Shown here piece after piece: positions 44,265-54,390 of a stretch of 64,000 bases of DNA. Made by a program: the position numbers and the translations under genes. This DNA is from Aquimarina agarivorans (lineage in GTDB: Bacteria; Bacteroidota; Bacteroidia; Flavobacteriales; Flavobacteriaceae). Location: assembly GCF_000218485.1 (NCBI RefSeq), contig NZ_AFPB01000174.1, positions 147,930-211,929 of the forward strand, read 5' to 3'. Under the pieces are notes generated by a model, which worked only from the letters and a program-made list of their open reading frames with translations, was not told where the DNA came from and made no database searches. Numbering within the stretch: the stretch's first letter is position 1; the number at the start of each line of letters is the position of its first letter.

Positions 44265-46025
44265 TTAATCTTGTTCTTGGATGTTTAAAGCAATACTCAG
44301 TTCGGATAATTGTTCGTTATCCAAAGCAGCAGGAGCATCAATCATAACATCACGTCCGCTGTTATTTTTAGGAAAAGCAATAAAATCCCGTATAGTTTCC
44401 TGACCACCCAAAATAGCCACCAGTCGGTCTAAACCAAAAGCGAGGCCCCCGTGTGGTGGCGCTCCGTATTGAAACGCATCCATTAAAAAGCCAAATTGCG
44501 CTTCGGCTTCTTCTGGCGTAAAGCCTAAATGTTTAAACATTATAGCTTGTGTTTCTTTATCGTGAATACGAATGGAGCCTCCGCCAATTTCATTTCCATT
44601 CAACACTAAATCATACGCATTGGCTTTTACAGCACCCGGATCAGTATTTAATAATTCAAGCTGACCAGATTTGGGTGAGGTAAACGGATGGTGCATGGCA
44701 TGGTAATGTCCTGTTTCTTCATCCAATTCCAATAATGGAAAATCAATAACCCATAAAGGTGCAAATTCATTAGGCTTACGTAAGCCTAAACGTTCCGCTA
44801 ACTCCATGCGTAAAGCACTTAATTGCGCGCGTACTTTATTGGTATTCCCTGAAAGGACACAAATTAAATCGCCTGCCTTGGCACCAGTTGCCTCAGCCCA
44901 TTTGGCTAAATCCTCTTGATCGTAAAACTTATCAACCGATGATTTATAGGAGCCATCCTCATTGCATTTTACATACACCATACCCAAGGCACCAACTTGC
45001 GGACGCTTAACCCAGTCTATTAATTTATCAATTTCTTTACGGGTGTAGCTAGCTCCTCCAGGAACAGCAATGCCTACAACAAGTTCGGCAGTGTTAAATA
45101 CCTTAAATTCTTTATGTTGAGCAATGGCGTTTAATTCGCCAAACTCCATCCCAAAACGAATATCAGGCTTGTCATTACCGTAGGTTTTCATAGCATGATC
45201 AAAAGTCATTCGCGGAAAACTTTTAATTTCAAAATGGTGTAGTTTTTTTAGAAGGTGTTTGGTCAAACCTTCAAATACATTTAAAATATCCTCTTGCTCC
45301 ACAAAAGCCATTTCGCAGTCAATTTGTGTAAATTCTGGTTGTCGGTCAGCACGCAAATCCTCGTCACGGAAACACTTTACAATTTGAAAGTATTTGTCCA
45401 TTCCCCCTACCATAAGCAATTGCTTAAAAGTTTGTGGGGATTGTGGTAAGGCGTAAAACTGACCTTCATTCATGCGCGAAGGAACTACAAAATCCCGTGC
45501 ACCTTCGGGCGTTGATTTAATTAAATAAGGAGTTTCCACCTCAATAAATTCTTGCTCTGTTAAATAATTGCGCACCTCGTTAGCTACCTTGCTTCTAAAA
45601 ATCAAGCTATTTTTAACTGGGTTTCGACGAATATCAAGATAACGGTATTTCATTCGGATATCCTCACCACCATCGGTTTCATCTTCAATAGTAAACGGAG
45701 GAAGTTTGGAGCCGTTTAATATTTTTAAGTCTGTAGCCAATACCTCAATGTCTCCTGTAGGAATATTGGGGTTTTTAGATTCGCGCTCTATAACTGTACC
45801 TGTAACTTGGATTACAAATTCCCGTCCTAATGTTTTTGCTAGTTCTATTACTTCCGTAGAAGTGCGTTCGGTGTCAAAAATAAGTTGTGTAATTCCATAT
45901 CGATCTCTTAAGTCGACCCAGATTATAAACCCTTTGTCTCTGGCTTTTTGTACCCAACCAGATAGTGTAACTGTTTTATTGATATCAGCGGCAGTTAAGT
46001 TACCGCAAGTATGACTTCTGTACAT
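44265..46025 (-). CDS. aspS: aspartyl-tRNA synthetase
   Basis: Class II synthetase charging tRNA-Asp. The 586 residues match the bacterial type, with an OB-fold anticodon domain at the N-terminus ([20 protein letters not shown]), motif 2 [20 protein letters not shown], the GAD insertion domain (about 290-420) and motif 3 [13 protein letters not shown]. It is the bacterial form with a GAD domain. It lies 80 nt downstream of the DUF2062 gene and is closed by a bidirectional terminator. Confidence 0.98.
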   Translation of the reverse strand: MYRSHTCGNLTAADINKTVTLSGWVQKARDKGFIIWVDLRDRYGITQLIFDTERTSTEVIELAKTLGREFVIQVTGTVIERESKNPNIPTGDIEVLATDLKILNGSKLPPFTIEDETDGGEDIRMKYRYLDIRRNPVKNSLIFRSKVANEVRNYLTEQEFIEVETPYLIKSTPEGARDFVVPSRMNEGQFYALPQSPQTFKQLLMVGGMDKYFQIVKCFRDEDLRADRQPEFTQIDCEMAFVEQEDILNVFEGLTKHLLKKLHHFEIKSFPRMTFDHAMKTYGNDKPDIRFGMEFGELNAIAQHKEFKVFNTAELVVGIAVPGGASYTRKEIDKLIDWVKRPQVGALGMVYVKCNEDGSYKSSVDKFYDQEDLAKWAEATGAKAGDLICVLSGNTNKVRAQLSALRMELAERLGLRKPNEFAPLWVIDFPLLELDEETGHYHAMHHPFTSPKSGQLELLNTDPGAVKANAYDLVLNGNEIGGGSIRIHDKETQAIMFKHLGFTPEEAEAQFGFLMDAFQYGAPPHGGLAFGLDRLVAILGGQETIRDFIAFPKNNSGRDVMIDAPAALDNEQLSELSIALNIQEQD

Positions 46026-46105
46026 AAACTAAAAAAATTATCTGACAAATTTAATTAAATAAACGGCGAGATAACTGTTTTTAGTTCTACTAATATAATT
46101 AAAGA

Positions 46106-46600
46106 TTACGATGATGGCATTTCATGAATGGAGAAGCCAGCTTTTTGTGAATTCAGAAACTTAACGCACAGTTTTTTTAATATAAAATACATCATTATAC
46201 CAATAGGAATTACAGTAACAGCCCACCCCATAAAACCACAAATAAGTTCATAGGCTAACTCTTGTAAGGTGTCGGAAACACTCAGGCTAAAGCTATTTTT
46301 AATAGCGCTAAAAGTTAGTAACGAGTGTTTTACATTAAAAATTTTAGCACCAAGTTTGATAAACGGAACAATTAAAAACAATTTAACGGGTTCCATCAGG
46401 TAAGCAAGGGAAATCATGATGGGAAAGTTCAATTTGAAATAGGCGGCTACAAAAGTAACGACCAAAGTGGTTAAGCCTATAACTGGAAAAAGTGAGATCA
46501 CTAATGAAAGTACTAAACTTAAGGCTAACTGGTAAGGGGTTAGTCTTTGATTTAGGATAACATTAATTTTTTGCGTTATTTTTTTTAACCATTTTTTCAT
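46106..46600 (-). CDS. DUF2062 membrane protein
   Basis: A 164-residue inner-membrane protein: TPYQLALSLVLSLVISLFPV, a helix pair with the conserved Pro, and a second hydrophobic pair near 120-145. DUF2062 proteins have unknown function. It precedes aspS on the same strand by 80 nt. Confidence 0.85.
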   Translation of the reverse strand: MKKWLKKITQKINVILNQRLTPYQLALSLVLSLVISLFPVIGLTTLVVTFVAAYFKLNFPIMISLAYLMEPVKLFLIVPFIKLGAKIFNVKHSLLTFSAIKNSFSLSVSDTLQELAYELICGFMGWAVTVIPIGIMMYFILKKLCVKFLNSQKAGFSIHEMPSS

Positions 46601-46811
46601 TTTACGCTTTCTTAGCGTTCACTATACTAATTGTATCTACTAGGTCGAATTGAATAGCTAATCCCTACAAATTTGTATGCTTTAACTGAATACTTTGTTA
46701 AGTAAATACTATTAAATATAAGTATAATGCTTTTAAAATCAAATATTTGAAAATGATATAGCTTTAAAATGGATTTGGTAATACAATTTTTTTAAATTGT
46801 GTAGTAATACA

Positions 46812-47215
46812 TTAATAGGGGTATTCTACGTAATTTCTTTCCGTTTAGTACAAGGTTGTTTTAAGGTCTAGTGCTGCTTTAGGCTTTAGGCGCAGTAAGT
46901 CATAAATAACTCTAGCTATATTTTCGGCGCTAGGATTAAGTTGTTTAAATTCTTTGGTATCTAAATTCAAATTTTTATGATCAAATCGATCTAAAATTAA
47001 TTCTTTTGTTAAATCAGATAATAATTTGGCATCCATTAAGTGATCTGTTTCGGGATCACAATATCCAATCACTTTAACCTCTAGGTTGTAGTTATGCCCA
47101 TGGTAGTTTTTGTTATTACATTTTCCAAAAACTTGTTTGTTTTTTTCGTTATCCCAATGGGGATTATGTAATCTATGCGCGGCATTAAAATGTTCGTTTT
47201 TTGAGTGCCGGCTTG
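46812..47215 (-). pseudogene. queD: queD-like 6-carboxytetrahydropterin synthase pseudogene
   Basis: The minus strand reads, from about 47200, EHFNAAHRLHNPHWDNEKNK then QVFGKCNNKNYHGHNYNLEV, KVIGYCDPETDH and on through FDHKNLNLDTKEF and NPSAENIARVIYDLLR: a nearly full QueD/PTPS with its zinc His ligands and catalytic Cys. Two defects are visible. No ATG, GTG or TTG precedes EHFNAAH in frame: the 5' end runs back to a stop near 47250 with unrelated codons. And the codon after TLY is TAA (46845-46847), after which the frame continues TERNYVEYPY to a normal stop at 46812, so GAA became TAA, 11 codons early. The gene is probably inactive. QueD makes a queuosine precursor. Confidence 0.75.
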
Positions 47216-47374
47216 TGTATAAGTGGAAAGTATTGTGATAAAATTACTGATGTGCTGTGATAATTAATCAAAAAAACTAAAAAACAAAGAATAAAACAAA
47301 TGTTAAAATATTTTGTAATAAACTGGAAAACAAGAAGACTATAAGAGTCATTAACCTAACCAAATATATTATTT

Positions 47375-47452
47375 ATGAAAAATTCAATGAATCTTAATAA
47401 TGGTCACCATAATAATGAGTGGCAAAATAAACTAAGCAATTTTATATACTGA
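47375..47452 (+). CDS. possible 25-codon upstream ORF coupled by TGATG
   Basis: ATG 47375 opens 25 codons (MKNSMNLNNGHHNNEWQNKL then SNFIY). Its TGA overlaps the ATG of the next gene by one base (TGATG), a classic translational-coupling arrangement. No family is recognised, and the frame is hydrophilic and Asn-rich. Confidence 0.35.
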   Translation: MKNSMNLNNGHHNNEWQNKLSNFIY

Positions 47453-48114
47453 TGAGTAGGATTACTATTTCCACAAAAACACTACTTATTATAGGACTTT
47501 TAGCTGCTGTATTTGTAGGAATTGGCGAGTTTTTATTACATTTTTTGCCCGGAGGATCCAAAGGAGAAATATCCATGTTATATGATGTTCCCTTGGCTAG
47601 AGCCAGTAAAGGACACTTTTTTGCTGTGTATGCCGCGCCTTTTTACTTTGCAGGCTATTATGGTTTACTGCGTTTTTTTAAAAGTTCAAATGAATTTTTA
47701 GCCACACTATTATTTATTTTAGGAGTGCTTTCATTTGCATACGGAAGTGTGTATGTGTCTTCACGTTATTTTGCAGCCGAAGTCTTGCAACGGAGTATGA
47801 ATACACCAGATTTTGAATTTTATTTAGCCTCTTACGAAAAGCATTATCAATCAACAGTTTGGGCATTGCGCATGCTTATTTTATCGGTTTCGGTAGTGTA
47901 TGCAACATTGGTAGTTAAAAATAAGATCGGAATGAAAAAATGGTTGGCTGTTTTTAATCCTATTGTACTATTAATTCTTATTATTTCCTCATTAGCATGG
48001 GCAAAGCCCATTGGGGTTTATATTGCTCCAATAGCGATGAACGCTACTCATTTTGTGTTTTTTGGAATTATTTTATTTCAACTCCACCAAACAAGAACAA
48101 AATCAACATTATAA
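47452..48114 (+). CDS. six-helix membrane protein (DUF6796-like)
   Basis: A 220-residue integral membrane protein with about six hydrophobic helices (about 11-33, 60-75, 83-105, 135-155, 164-184, 194-212). Its overall form resembles DUF6796 proteins. No catalytic motif is seen. Translation may couple to the upstream ORF at TGATG. The next gene begins 20 nt after its stop. Function unknown. Confidence 0.65.
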   Translation: MSRITISTKTLLIIGLLAAVFVGIGEFLLHFLPGGSKGEISMLYDVPLARASKGHFFAVYAAPFYFAGYYGLLRFFKSSNEFLATLLFILGVLSFAYGSVYVSSRYFAAEVLQRSMNTPDFEFYLASYEKHYQSTVWALRMLILSVSVVYATLVVKNKIGMKKWLAVFNPIVLLILIISSLAWAKPIGVYIAPIAMNATHFVFFGIILFQLHQTRTKSTL

Positions 48115-48133
48115 CTAACATAAATTATTAAAA

Positions 48134-49816
48134 ATGAAAAAAATACTAATAGGGCTAGGAGTTATTGTAGTAGCCATAATAGCAGTTGTTTTAGGTTTTT
48201 TTAAAACAGATGCAAAAGATCCTTATGCACAAACTACTTGGGGTAAATTTAGTGGTAAATGCATAGCGGAAAATGTACCGGCAAATGATCACGGAAAACA
48301 ATTTAGCAAATGTGATTATTCGGTTCCCAAAGGCGAAATTCCAAAATTTAAAAATGCTGCGTTTAACTTTGAAAATAAATTTGACGCTAAAAAATCTTTG
48401 CCAATTATGGGATCCGCAATGATTGATTTGGATAATGATGGTGTTGATGAGGTATTTATAGCAGGAGGGGTTACGCAAGATGATGCTATTTTTAAATATG
48501 ATAACGGAAATTTTATTGATGTTTCAGCAAAAGTGAACTTGCCCCAAAAACCTACAAATACCAGCACTTTTGGTGCCGTATCTTTTGACTTGGATTCCGA
48601 TGGAAAAACGGACTTATTGGTCAATGGGGATTACGGAGTGCTTTGGTATAAAAATACGGGAGCAGGCTTTAAAGTGCAAAAAATTGAAGTGCCGCTTAAC
48701 GAAAAATCAGTAGCAGCTTCATTGACAATAGGGGATATCAATCGCGATGGTTTTGCGGATATTTTTGTTAATGCTTACATTAAGTTAGATAAAATGGAAG
48801 GACAAACCATTTTTAAAGATTTTAACTACGGTTCGTCAAGTCTATTGATGATGAATAATGGCGACAATACATTTAGTGACGCTACTGAAAAGTATGGGTT
48901 AACTTACGTACATAACACCTTTATGGGCGTATTTGTTGATGTGGATAACGATGCATATTTGGATTTGGTAGTTGCTCATGATACAGGCGAGGTACGGACG
49001 TATAAAAATAACGAAGGAAAACGTTTTACTAAAAAAGCGAACCCTACTACTGGGAAATATGCCTATCCAATGGGGATTGCCGTAGGCGATTATAATAATG
49101 ATGGCAATATAGATTTCTTTTTCTCCAATACAGGAACATCAGTACCTACATTTTTAGCCAGAGGGGATTTGGAAAAAGAAGATGAATTTATAGGTAAATG
49201 GATGTTATTTAAAAACGAAGGTGATTTCAAATTTACGGATACTGCAAAAGAAACAAAAGTGGCTGATTTTGAATTTTCGTGGGGAGCAATTTTTGAAGAT
49301 TTTAATTTAGATGGACGTCAGGATTTAGTGGTGGCGGAAAATTACGTAGACTTCCCACCGCATAAATTATTCAAACTACCTGGGCGCTTTTTAGTGCAGC
49401 GGCCTAATGGTACCTTTTCGGCAGTAGAAGATCAAGCCAATGCAGTTAATATGAATTACGGAATCACTCCATTATCAAGTGATTTTAACCAAGATGGGTA
49501 TCCCGATCTAGTTTTTGCCAATATTGGTAGTCCAATGAAGGCAAAAATCAATGAAGGTGGTAATGCCAATTTTATAGCTTTCAGATTTGCTGAAAATGCA
49601 AAAAATGCAGGGGCTAAAGTTATAATAACGAAAAATGATGGAAGCATTCAGTCCGATGCGTATGTAATTGGCGAGGGACTGGTAAGTGATCAAACCTCCA
49701 CAGTTACTTTTGGTTTAGGAACAGTAAATGAAGTGGACTCAGTATTAATTAATTATGCCGATGGAACGTCAAAAACTATTGAAAACCCTGAAATAAATAA
49801 AGTGCACAAAATGTAA
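48134..49816 (+). CDS. CRTAC1-type protein: FG-GAP/VCBS beta-propeller with ASPIC/UnbV domain
   Basis: A 560-residue exported protein with an N-terminal membrane helix (3-22) and repeated propeller blades with DxDxDGxxD-type calcium loops: DLDNDGVDEVF, DLDSDGKTDLLV, DINRDGFADIFV, DVDNDAYLDLVV, DYNNDGNIDFFF and DFNLDGRQDLVV. The C-terminal 100 residues form an ASPIC/UnbV domain (GAKVIITKNDGSIQSDAYVI). Family members bind calcium and are often surface or periplasmic scaffolds. It follows the six-helix protein by 20 nt. Confidence 0.85.
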   Translation: MKKILIGLGVIVVAIIAVVLGFFKTDAKDPYAQTTWGKFSGKCIAENVPANDHGKQFSKCDYSVPKGEIPKFKNAAFNFENKFDAKKSLPIMGSAMIDLDNDGVDEVFIAGGVTQDDAIFKYDNGNFIDVSAKVNLPQKPTNTSTFGAVSFDLDSDGKTDLLVNGDYGVLWYKNTGAGFKVQKIEVPLNEKSVAASLTIGDINRDGFADIFVNAYIKLDKMEGQTIFKDFNYGSSSLLMMNNGDNTFSDATEKYGLTYVHNTFMGVFVDVDNDAYLDLVVAHDTGEVRTYKNNEGKRFTKKANPTTGKYAYPMGIAVGDYNNDGNIDFFFSNTGTSVPTFLARGDLEKEDEFIGKWMLFKNEGDFKFTDTAKETKVADFEFSWGAIFEDFNLDGRQDLVVAENYVDFPPHKLFKLPGRFLVQRPNGTFSAVEDQANAVNMNYGITPLSSDFNQDGYPDLVFANIGSPMKAKINEGGNANFIAFRFAENAKNAGAKVIITKNDGSIQSDAYVIGEGLVSDQTSTVTFGLGTVNEVDSVLINYADGTSKTIENPEINKVHKM

Positions 49817-49888
49817 TTGTAAGTTGAAGCATGGCAAAAAGGATTTGGAATTTGTTCTGAATCCTTTTTTTAATGTAATCCTTTTTTT

Positions 49889-50305
49889 ATGAAAAAAACT
49901 ATTTTTTACTGGTTAACAACTATGGTTTTAATCCTTGCTATTTGGGGAGCTGGTAGTTTGTCATTTAAAGATTTTAGCGGAGTACTTAGTTGTCCTAAAT
50001 TTATTGGAATACCTGTTTGTTATTTAGTATTCCTATTTTTTATTTTGGCAGGTATTGGCCATTTGATGAGTACAAAAACAGGAAAAATAATCTTTTTCGT
50101 TTTTATAGCTATCCCTGGGGTACTCGCATTTTTTGCTTCAATAGCGGAATTAAATATGGCGCACACATGCCCACAAACCGCTTCGGGAATTCCAATGTGT
50201 TTTATTTCATTGGGGTTATGTAGTACGTTGGTAGTATTCAAGTATATTTCTTTAAAACAAAAAAACCTCGCTATTTTTACGAATAGCGAGGTAAAATTCA
50301 AGTAA
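49889..50305 (+). CDS. four-helix membrane protein with duplicated CP-GIP-C motif
   Basis: A 138-residue membrane protein with about four helices. Two copies of a motif face each other: SCPKFIGIPVCY (about 34-45) and TCPQTASGIPMCF (about 93-105), each between helices and on the same side, suggesting an internal duplication and two cysteine pairs that could form disulfides or bind metal. Not a recognised VKOR or DsbB. The 3' end of the gene overlaps the minus-strand terminator of the nuclease. Confidence 0.6.
   Translation: MKKTIFYWLTTMVLILAIWGAGSLSFKDFSGVLSCPKFIGIPVCYLVFLFFILAGIGHLMSTKTGKIIFFVFIAIPGVLAFFASIAELNMAHTCPQTASGIPMCFISLGLCSTLVVFKYISLKQKNLAIFTNSEVKFK
50265..50292 (-). terminator. 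terminator of the nuclease gene inside the convergent membrane-protein gene
   Basis: ACCTCGCTATT (50265-50275) and AATAGCGAGGT (50282-50292) are exact inverted copies; on the minus strand seven T follow. The hairpin encodes the last residues of the plus-strand gene. Confidence 0.75.
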
Positions 50306-50315
50306 TTTTTGAGTG

Positions 50316-53018
50316 TTATTTTGTAATCAATTGATAGTAGTTTTTATAAGCATTTTTTAATGAAAGCAAATATACTCCTGAAGGCAACGAAGCGGTATCA
50401 ATAGTAGTATTTGCAGCGCTATCAAATGAAATTACTTCCCAGAATAATCTTCTTCCCGAAAGGGTAAATATGCTAACCTCAGTAGCTCCTTTAAATGCAT
50501 TTGCAGCAATGAATAATTCATTTTTTACAGGCGAAGGAAAAACTGTAATCTCGTTCCTAGCCGTCAATTGATTGTCGTTAATTGCCAATGTAGGTTCGTC
50601 ACTTAAATCAACCCCAAAAATTACAGGGTCATGATCTGATGAACGGAATGGAGCAGTACTGTAAAAGGAAATTTGTTGTTCTAGGGATTTAAACCTGGTT
50701 GTATAATCAAAACTAACGGGTTCGTCCGCATTAATATTCCAAAAATCAGCGCCAGTTACTTTTGTTAGTAGCCCAGGGCTTGCCATGGCGTAATCCAAAG
50801 TTCCGAACTGACTTGCAAATTGATAACCGTGTCTTTCATCACCAAAGGCATTACTTACTAAATTTGTATAGCCAGCATTTTCAAGTGCTACAATAGGATC
50901 CTCTTTAGCATAAGCATTTAAATCACCAATAATGGCAAAGTTTTCGCTTCCGCTAGAAGTGGGATCGGTAGCCAGCCAGTTAGCAATAGCTTCAGCCGCA
51001 GCTATTCGGGTTAAATTGCAATTGGCTTGGCCATCACTAGTATCTGGATCGCCTTGGGCACTGCAACTAGAACCTTTAGATTTTAAATGATTTACTGAAA
51101 TGGTAATGATGCCATCGGTAGCAAATTCAATAAATGTTTGTGCTAATGAAGGCCTGTTTCTGCCATCGTTAAAATTTGGATCAACGCTGGAATCTAAAAT
51201 AGCAGCGTTCCCTTGCAAACCTACTTTGGTATTTTGGTAAATTAATCCATTTGTAATTTGATCAGTTCCTATTTGAGGTACTCCAGGATCAACAAAGCTG
51301 TAGCGATCACTACCCACTACTTCATTTAAACCATTAACTAGATCTTGAATAGCGCTATTAATGCCATATCCATCATTTTCAATTTCAACTAAACCTACAA
51401 TGTCGGTATCCATAGCGAGTATTGCATTAATAATTTTGTCGCGTTGTCGGTTAAATAATTCGGCAGTTTCAGCGCCTCTTTCGGTAGGGAAGCCTCCGCC
51501 TAAACCATCACCATTAAAATAATTTAACACATTAAAACTTGCTACTTTTAAGGATCCTCCCACATTTGCAGGGGCGTCCATTCTTGGATTGGTAGCGGAA
51601 ATAAATTTAGGAATTTCAGTAACATACACTCTATATGCGGCTGTTGAATTTCCACCGGCGTCAAATCCAGAATCGTTGTAGGTTAAAATTCCTGTAACAG
51701 AAGTCGTTTTATATCCGGCTCTTATTTCATTTTCAAAGGTCAATTCAGGGGCAGGAAAAATAACAGGTGCTAAATTATTCCTTCGGTTAGCATCGTCAAT
51801 AATTATTTGATTCAATTTATTTGCTTCAAGTTGCGCATTAGCTTCAGCGCCTGGCAATGCAATTTGTGTGGGTTGTAATAGTACCGAACCGCTGGATAGT
51901 TTTAATTCATTTCCTCTTGCTAAAAGAAAAGTATCGGTAACAAATAACGGTTGATTAAAACGCACCAACATACCTTCAAATCGTTCAAAAAAAGTTGCAT
52001 TGGTAACAGGTAGGCTTGCCGTTGTAATAGTAGGCAAAGGTTCATTATTACTTAGAATTTCAATTGTAGAAACTTCAGTGAGTTCCGTAAGTTCAAAAAA
52101 TTCTACTACTTTTCCAGTTACTTTCACTTTGTTACCAACGGTTACGTCTACAGCATTTCTGGCAAACACAAAAATACCTTCGGAGGTAGCTTCATTGTCA
52201 TCAGCATCGCTATCTTCCTCTTGTACATAAAAGCCCGAAACACTATCATCTTGAAAATCGCCAACTACAATTCCTTCAATAGTTACTACAGCATCTACCA
52301 TAGGACTAATTGTTCCAGCTCCTTGTATGTTGTGAATTAATTGCAGGCTAGCATCTGTAGGAGGGTTTTCATTGTCATTGTCCTCGCCAGTATTGCTTTT
52401 ACCAGGTGTACCATCAGCGGTATTAAATGTTAAAAAAGTAGTACTAAAACTACCCGGCGCATCGGGGTTTCTAAATACACCTGAAGGCAGAAAACGACCA
52501 TTGGGTCCTAATACAACATCACTATAAGAAAAGTCATTGCCGTCGGCATCAATTATAGAAACACTATCCGCAATTTCAGCCCAAGGGAAACTGTCCAACA
52601 CTCCGTCATTATCAGCATCCAAATCATCATTTATATTGCCTTTAAATGAGGTAACAAGTAAAAAAGTAGTGGAACTGTTTTCAAAAGTATTGTTCGGAAT
52701 TTGAAAATTACCACTGATTCCGTATTCGGCTTGAGCTGCAGGACTCATAGCTACCCAAAAGCCATTATTTGGAATGGTTTGATCATTCAAATCAATTACA
52801 CGGTCAATATTTCCGGCTGGACCATCGCTATCACTTTCAACAACTAAAATGGTAAAGTTAGATAAATCAGTACTTGGCGTCCCTTGCAATTCAATAAATT
52901 CCCAATCAGGGCCGGCAGTATTTACCTGTATCTCATTAATAAATACGGGGGATTGTGCGTAAGCAATACCTGTAAAAAGTAGTACGCTTAGTAAATATGT
53001 AATTTTTTTAATAATCAT
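50316..53018 (-). CDS. ExeM/NucH-family extracellular endonuclease with T9SS sorting domain
   Basis: A 900-residue secreted protein. A signal peptide ends at AYAQ. A lamin-tail domain follows (SPVFINEIQVNTAGPDWEFI, about 24-150). An OB-fold region (YhcR-type) spans about 230-330, and the nuclease core from about 485 has LKVASFNVLNYF, NRQRDKIINAI, VGLVEIENDGYG, SVNHLKSKGSSC, AIIGDLNAYAKEDP and SSDHDPVIFG. The end (about 815-900) is a type A sorting domain (ITVFPSPVKNELFI...LPSGVYLLSLKN), so it is secreted by the type IX system. It degrades extracellular DNA. Confidence 0.92.
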   Translation of the reverse strand: MIIKKITYLLSVLLFTGIAYAQSPVFINEIQVNTAGPDWEFIELQGTPSTDLSNFTILVVESDSDGPAGNIDRVIDLNDQTIPNNGFWVAMSPAAQAEYGISGNFQIPNNTFENSSTTFLLVTSFKGNINDDLDADNDGVLDSFPWAEIADSVSIIDADGNDFSYSDVVLGPNGRFLPSGVFRNPDAPGSFSTTFLTFNTADGTPGKSNTGEDNDNENPPTDASLQLIHNIQGAGTISPMVDAVVTIEGIVVGDFQDDSVSGFYVQEEDSDADDNEATSEGIFVFARNAVDVTVGNKVKVTGKVVEFFELTELTEVSTIEILSNNEPLPTITTASLPVTNATFFERFEGMLVRFNQPLFVTDTFLLARGNELKLSSGSVLLQPTQIALPGAEANAQLEANKLNQIIIDDANRRNNLAPVIFPAPELTFENEIRAGYKTTSVTGILTYNDSGFDAGGNSTAAYRVYVTEIPKFISATNPRMDAPANVGGSLKVASFNVLNYFNGDGLGGGFPTERGAETAELFNRQRDKIINAILAMDTDIVGLVEIENDGYGINSAIQDLVNGLNEVVGSDRYSFVDPGVPQIGTDQITNGLIYQNTKVGLQGNAAILDSSVDPNFNDGRNRPSLAQTFIEFATDGIITISVNHLKSKGSSCSAQGDPDTSDGQANCNLTRIAAAEAIANWLATDPTSSGSENFAIIGDLNAYAKEDPIVALENAGYTNLVSNAFGDERHGYQFASQFGTLDYAMASPGLLTKVTGADFWNINADEPVSFDYTTRFKSLEQQISFYSTAPFRSSDHDPVIFGVDLSDEPTLAINDNQLTARNEITVFPSPVKNELFIAANAFKGATEVSIFTLSGRRLFWEVISFDSAANTTIDTASLPSGVYLLSLKNAYKNYYQLITK

Positions 53019-53174
53019 AATTTTAGTTGGTTAATAATTTAACATTCCAAGTTACTGATGCAGTTTTTCCAAAATGATAAATTAACATTAGGAATGTGTT
53101 AATAAAAAGATACAGCCAACTAATATTTTGTTTTATTTATGAAAGAAGTTGCGATACTACTATTTCCTGTTCAA

Positions 53175-53208
53175 AAAAAACCTAAAGCAATTTAACTTTA
53201 GGTTTTTT
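53175..53208 (-). terminator. terminator of the EstB-like gene
   Basis: AAAAAACCTAAAG pairs with CTTTAGGTTTTTT; 25 nt beyond the stop, with T-runs on both sides. Confidence 0.75.
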
Positions 53209-53232
53209 AAAATTTTTATTAGTGGGAGTCAT

Positions 53233-54389
53233 TTATGACTCAATAGCGTCAAAAATTGATTTAATAATTCGAGGAGTTCTGGCATCCCCAACAGTGTCAG
53301 GTCCCATTTGATTACAAACATACCCTATAGCTACTTGATTTTCTCTGTCAGCACAGCCAAAGCTACCACCCCAACCACTATGTCCAAATGCTTTTTTGTT
53401 TTCTCCATAAAGTTTTAAGTCTAAGGTGTTCATTACCATTCCATGTGCCCAGTCTACAGGCATTCCAATCATAGCATCCAAACGGGAGCTGGCTACGGTA
53501 GTCATTTTATCAATGGTTTCATTGGAAAGGTAATTTAGACTATCGGATTTTCCGCTTTGAGCAAGTGGATGATACAACTTAGCAATCCCCTCAGCAGAAC
53601 CGTGTCCGTTTAAAGCAGGCATTTCAGCCTCTCTCCATTCAGGCCTATTCGGACTTTCGGCATCTAAAACAGGATTTCCTACGGCAGAGGCTAAAAAGTC
53701 AGGAAGCGTAATTAAATCAGGAAGCTGGTGTTGTGTAATTGGTTTGTATAATGTGGCTACTTCGTCATGTTTGTCTTTTGGTAAACCTATAAAAACTTCT
53801 GCATCTAACGGAGTAGCAAGTTCATCCTGCAAAACTTGCCCAATACTTTTACCTGATACACGTTTGATAATTTCTCCAGCCAAAAAGCCAACGGTCCATC
53901 CGTGGTATGATGTAAATTCGCCAGTTTCCCAGTAAGGCTTTTGACGCGCCAAACGATCGCAAATTAAATCCCAGTTCATCAACTCATCTAATAACGTAAA
54001 TTCACGTAGTCCAGGATTTCCTGATTGATGGGATAATATATGAGAAACTGTAGTTTCTTCCTTCCCGTTTTGACCAAATTCAGGCCAGTGTTTTGTAACT
54101 AAATCTGAATAGTTTACTAAGCCTTTTTCAACTAAAATAGCCATGCACAACCCAGTAATACCTTTAGTTGCGGAGTATAATGCAATTTTAGTGTCTTTAT
54201 TCCAAGCCTGTTTTTTTCTTTATCCTTAAATCCAGCCCAAATATTTACTACTTGTTCCCCTTTATGATACACACAAAGTGATGATCCTAGTTCTTTATAA
54301 ATATCGTCTCTGTAAAAATTTGATTCGTAAGCTTCAGCTACACCTTCAAATCCTTTTTTAACGGTTCCTTTAATTTCTATTTTTTCCAT
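53233..54389 (-). pseudogene. frameshifted EstB-type serine hydrolase (beta-lactamase family)
   Basis: Two overlapping frames encode one class C beta-lactamase-like esterase. The 5' frame (from 54389) reads KGEQVVNIWAGFKDKEK and then shifts; the 3' frame (to 53233) begins CMAILVEKGLVNYSDLVTKH and has WTVGFLAGEI, the GHSGWGGSFG box and the RENQVAIGYV end. The catalytic SxxK is YSATKGIT, readable only if one A is added to the A7 run (plus-strand T7, 54211-54217). With that base the protein would be about 385 residues, normal for the family. Either the run is miscounted, slips, or the gene is dead. It abuts the DoxX-like gene. Confidence 0.8.
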
Positions 54390-54390
54390 A

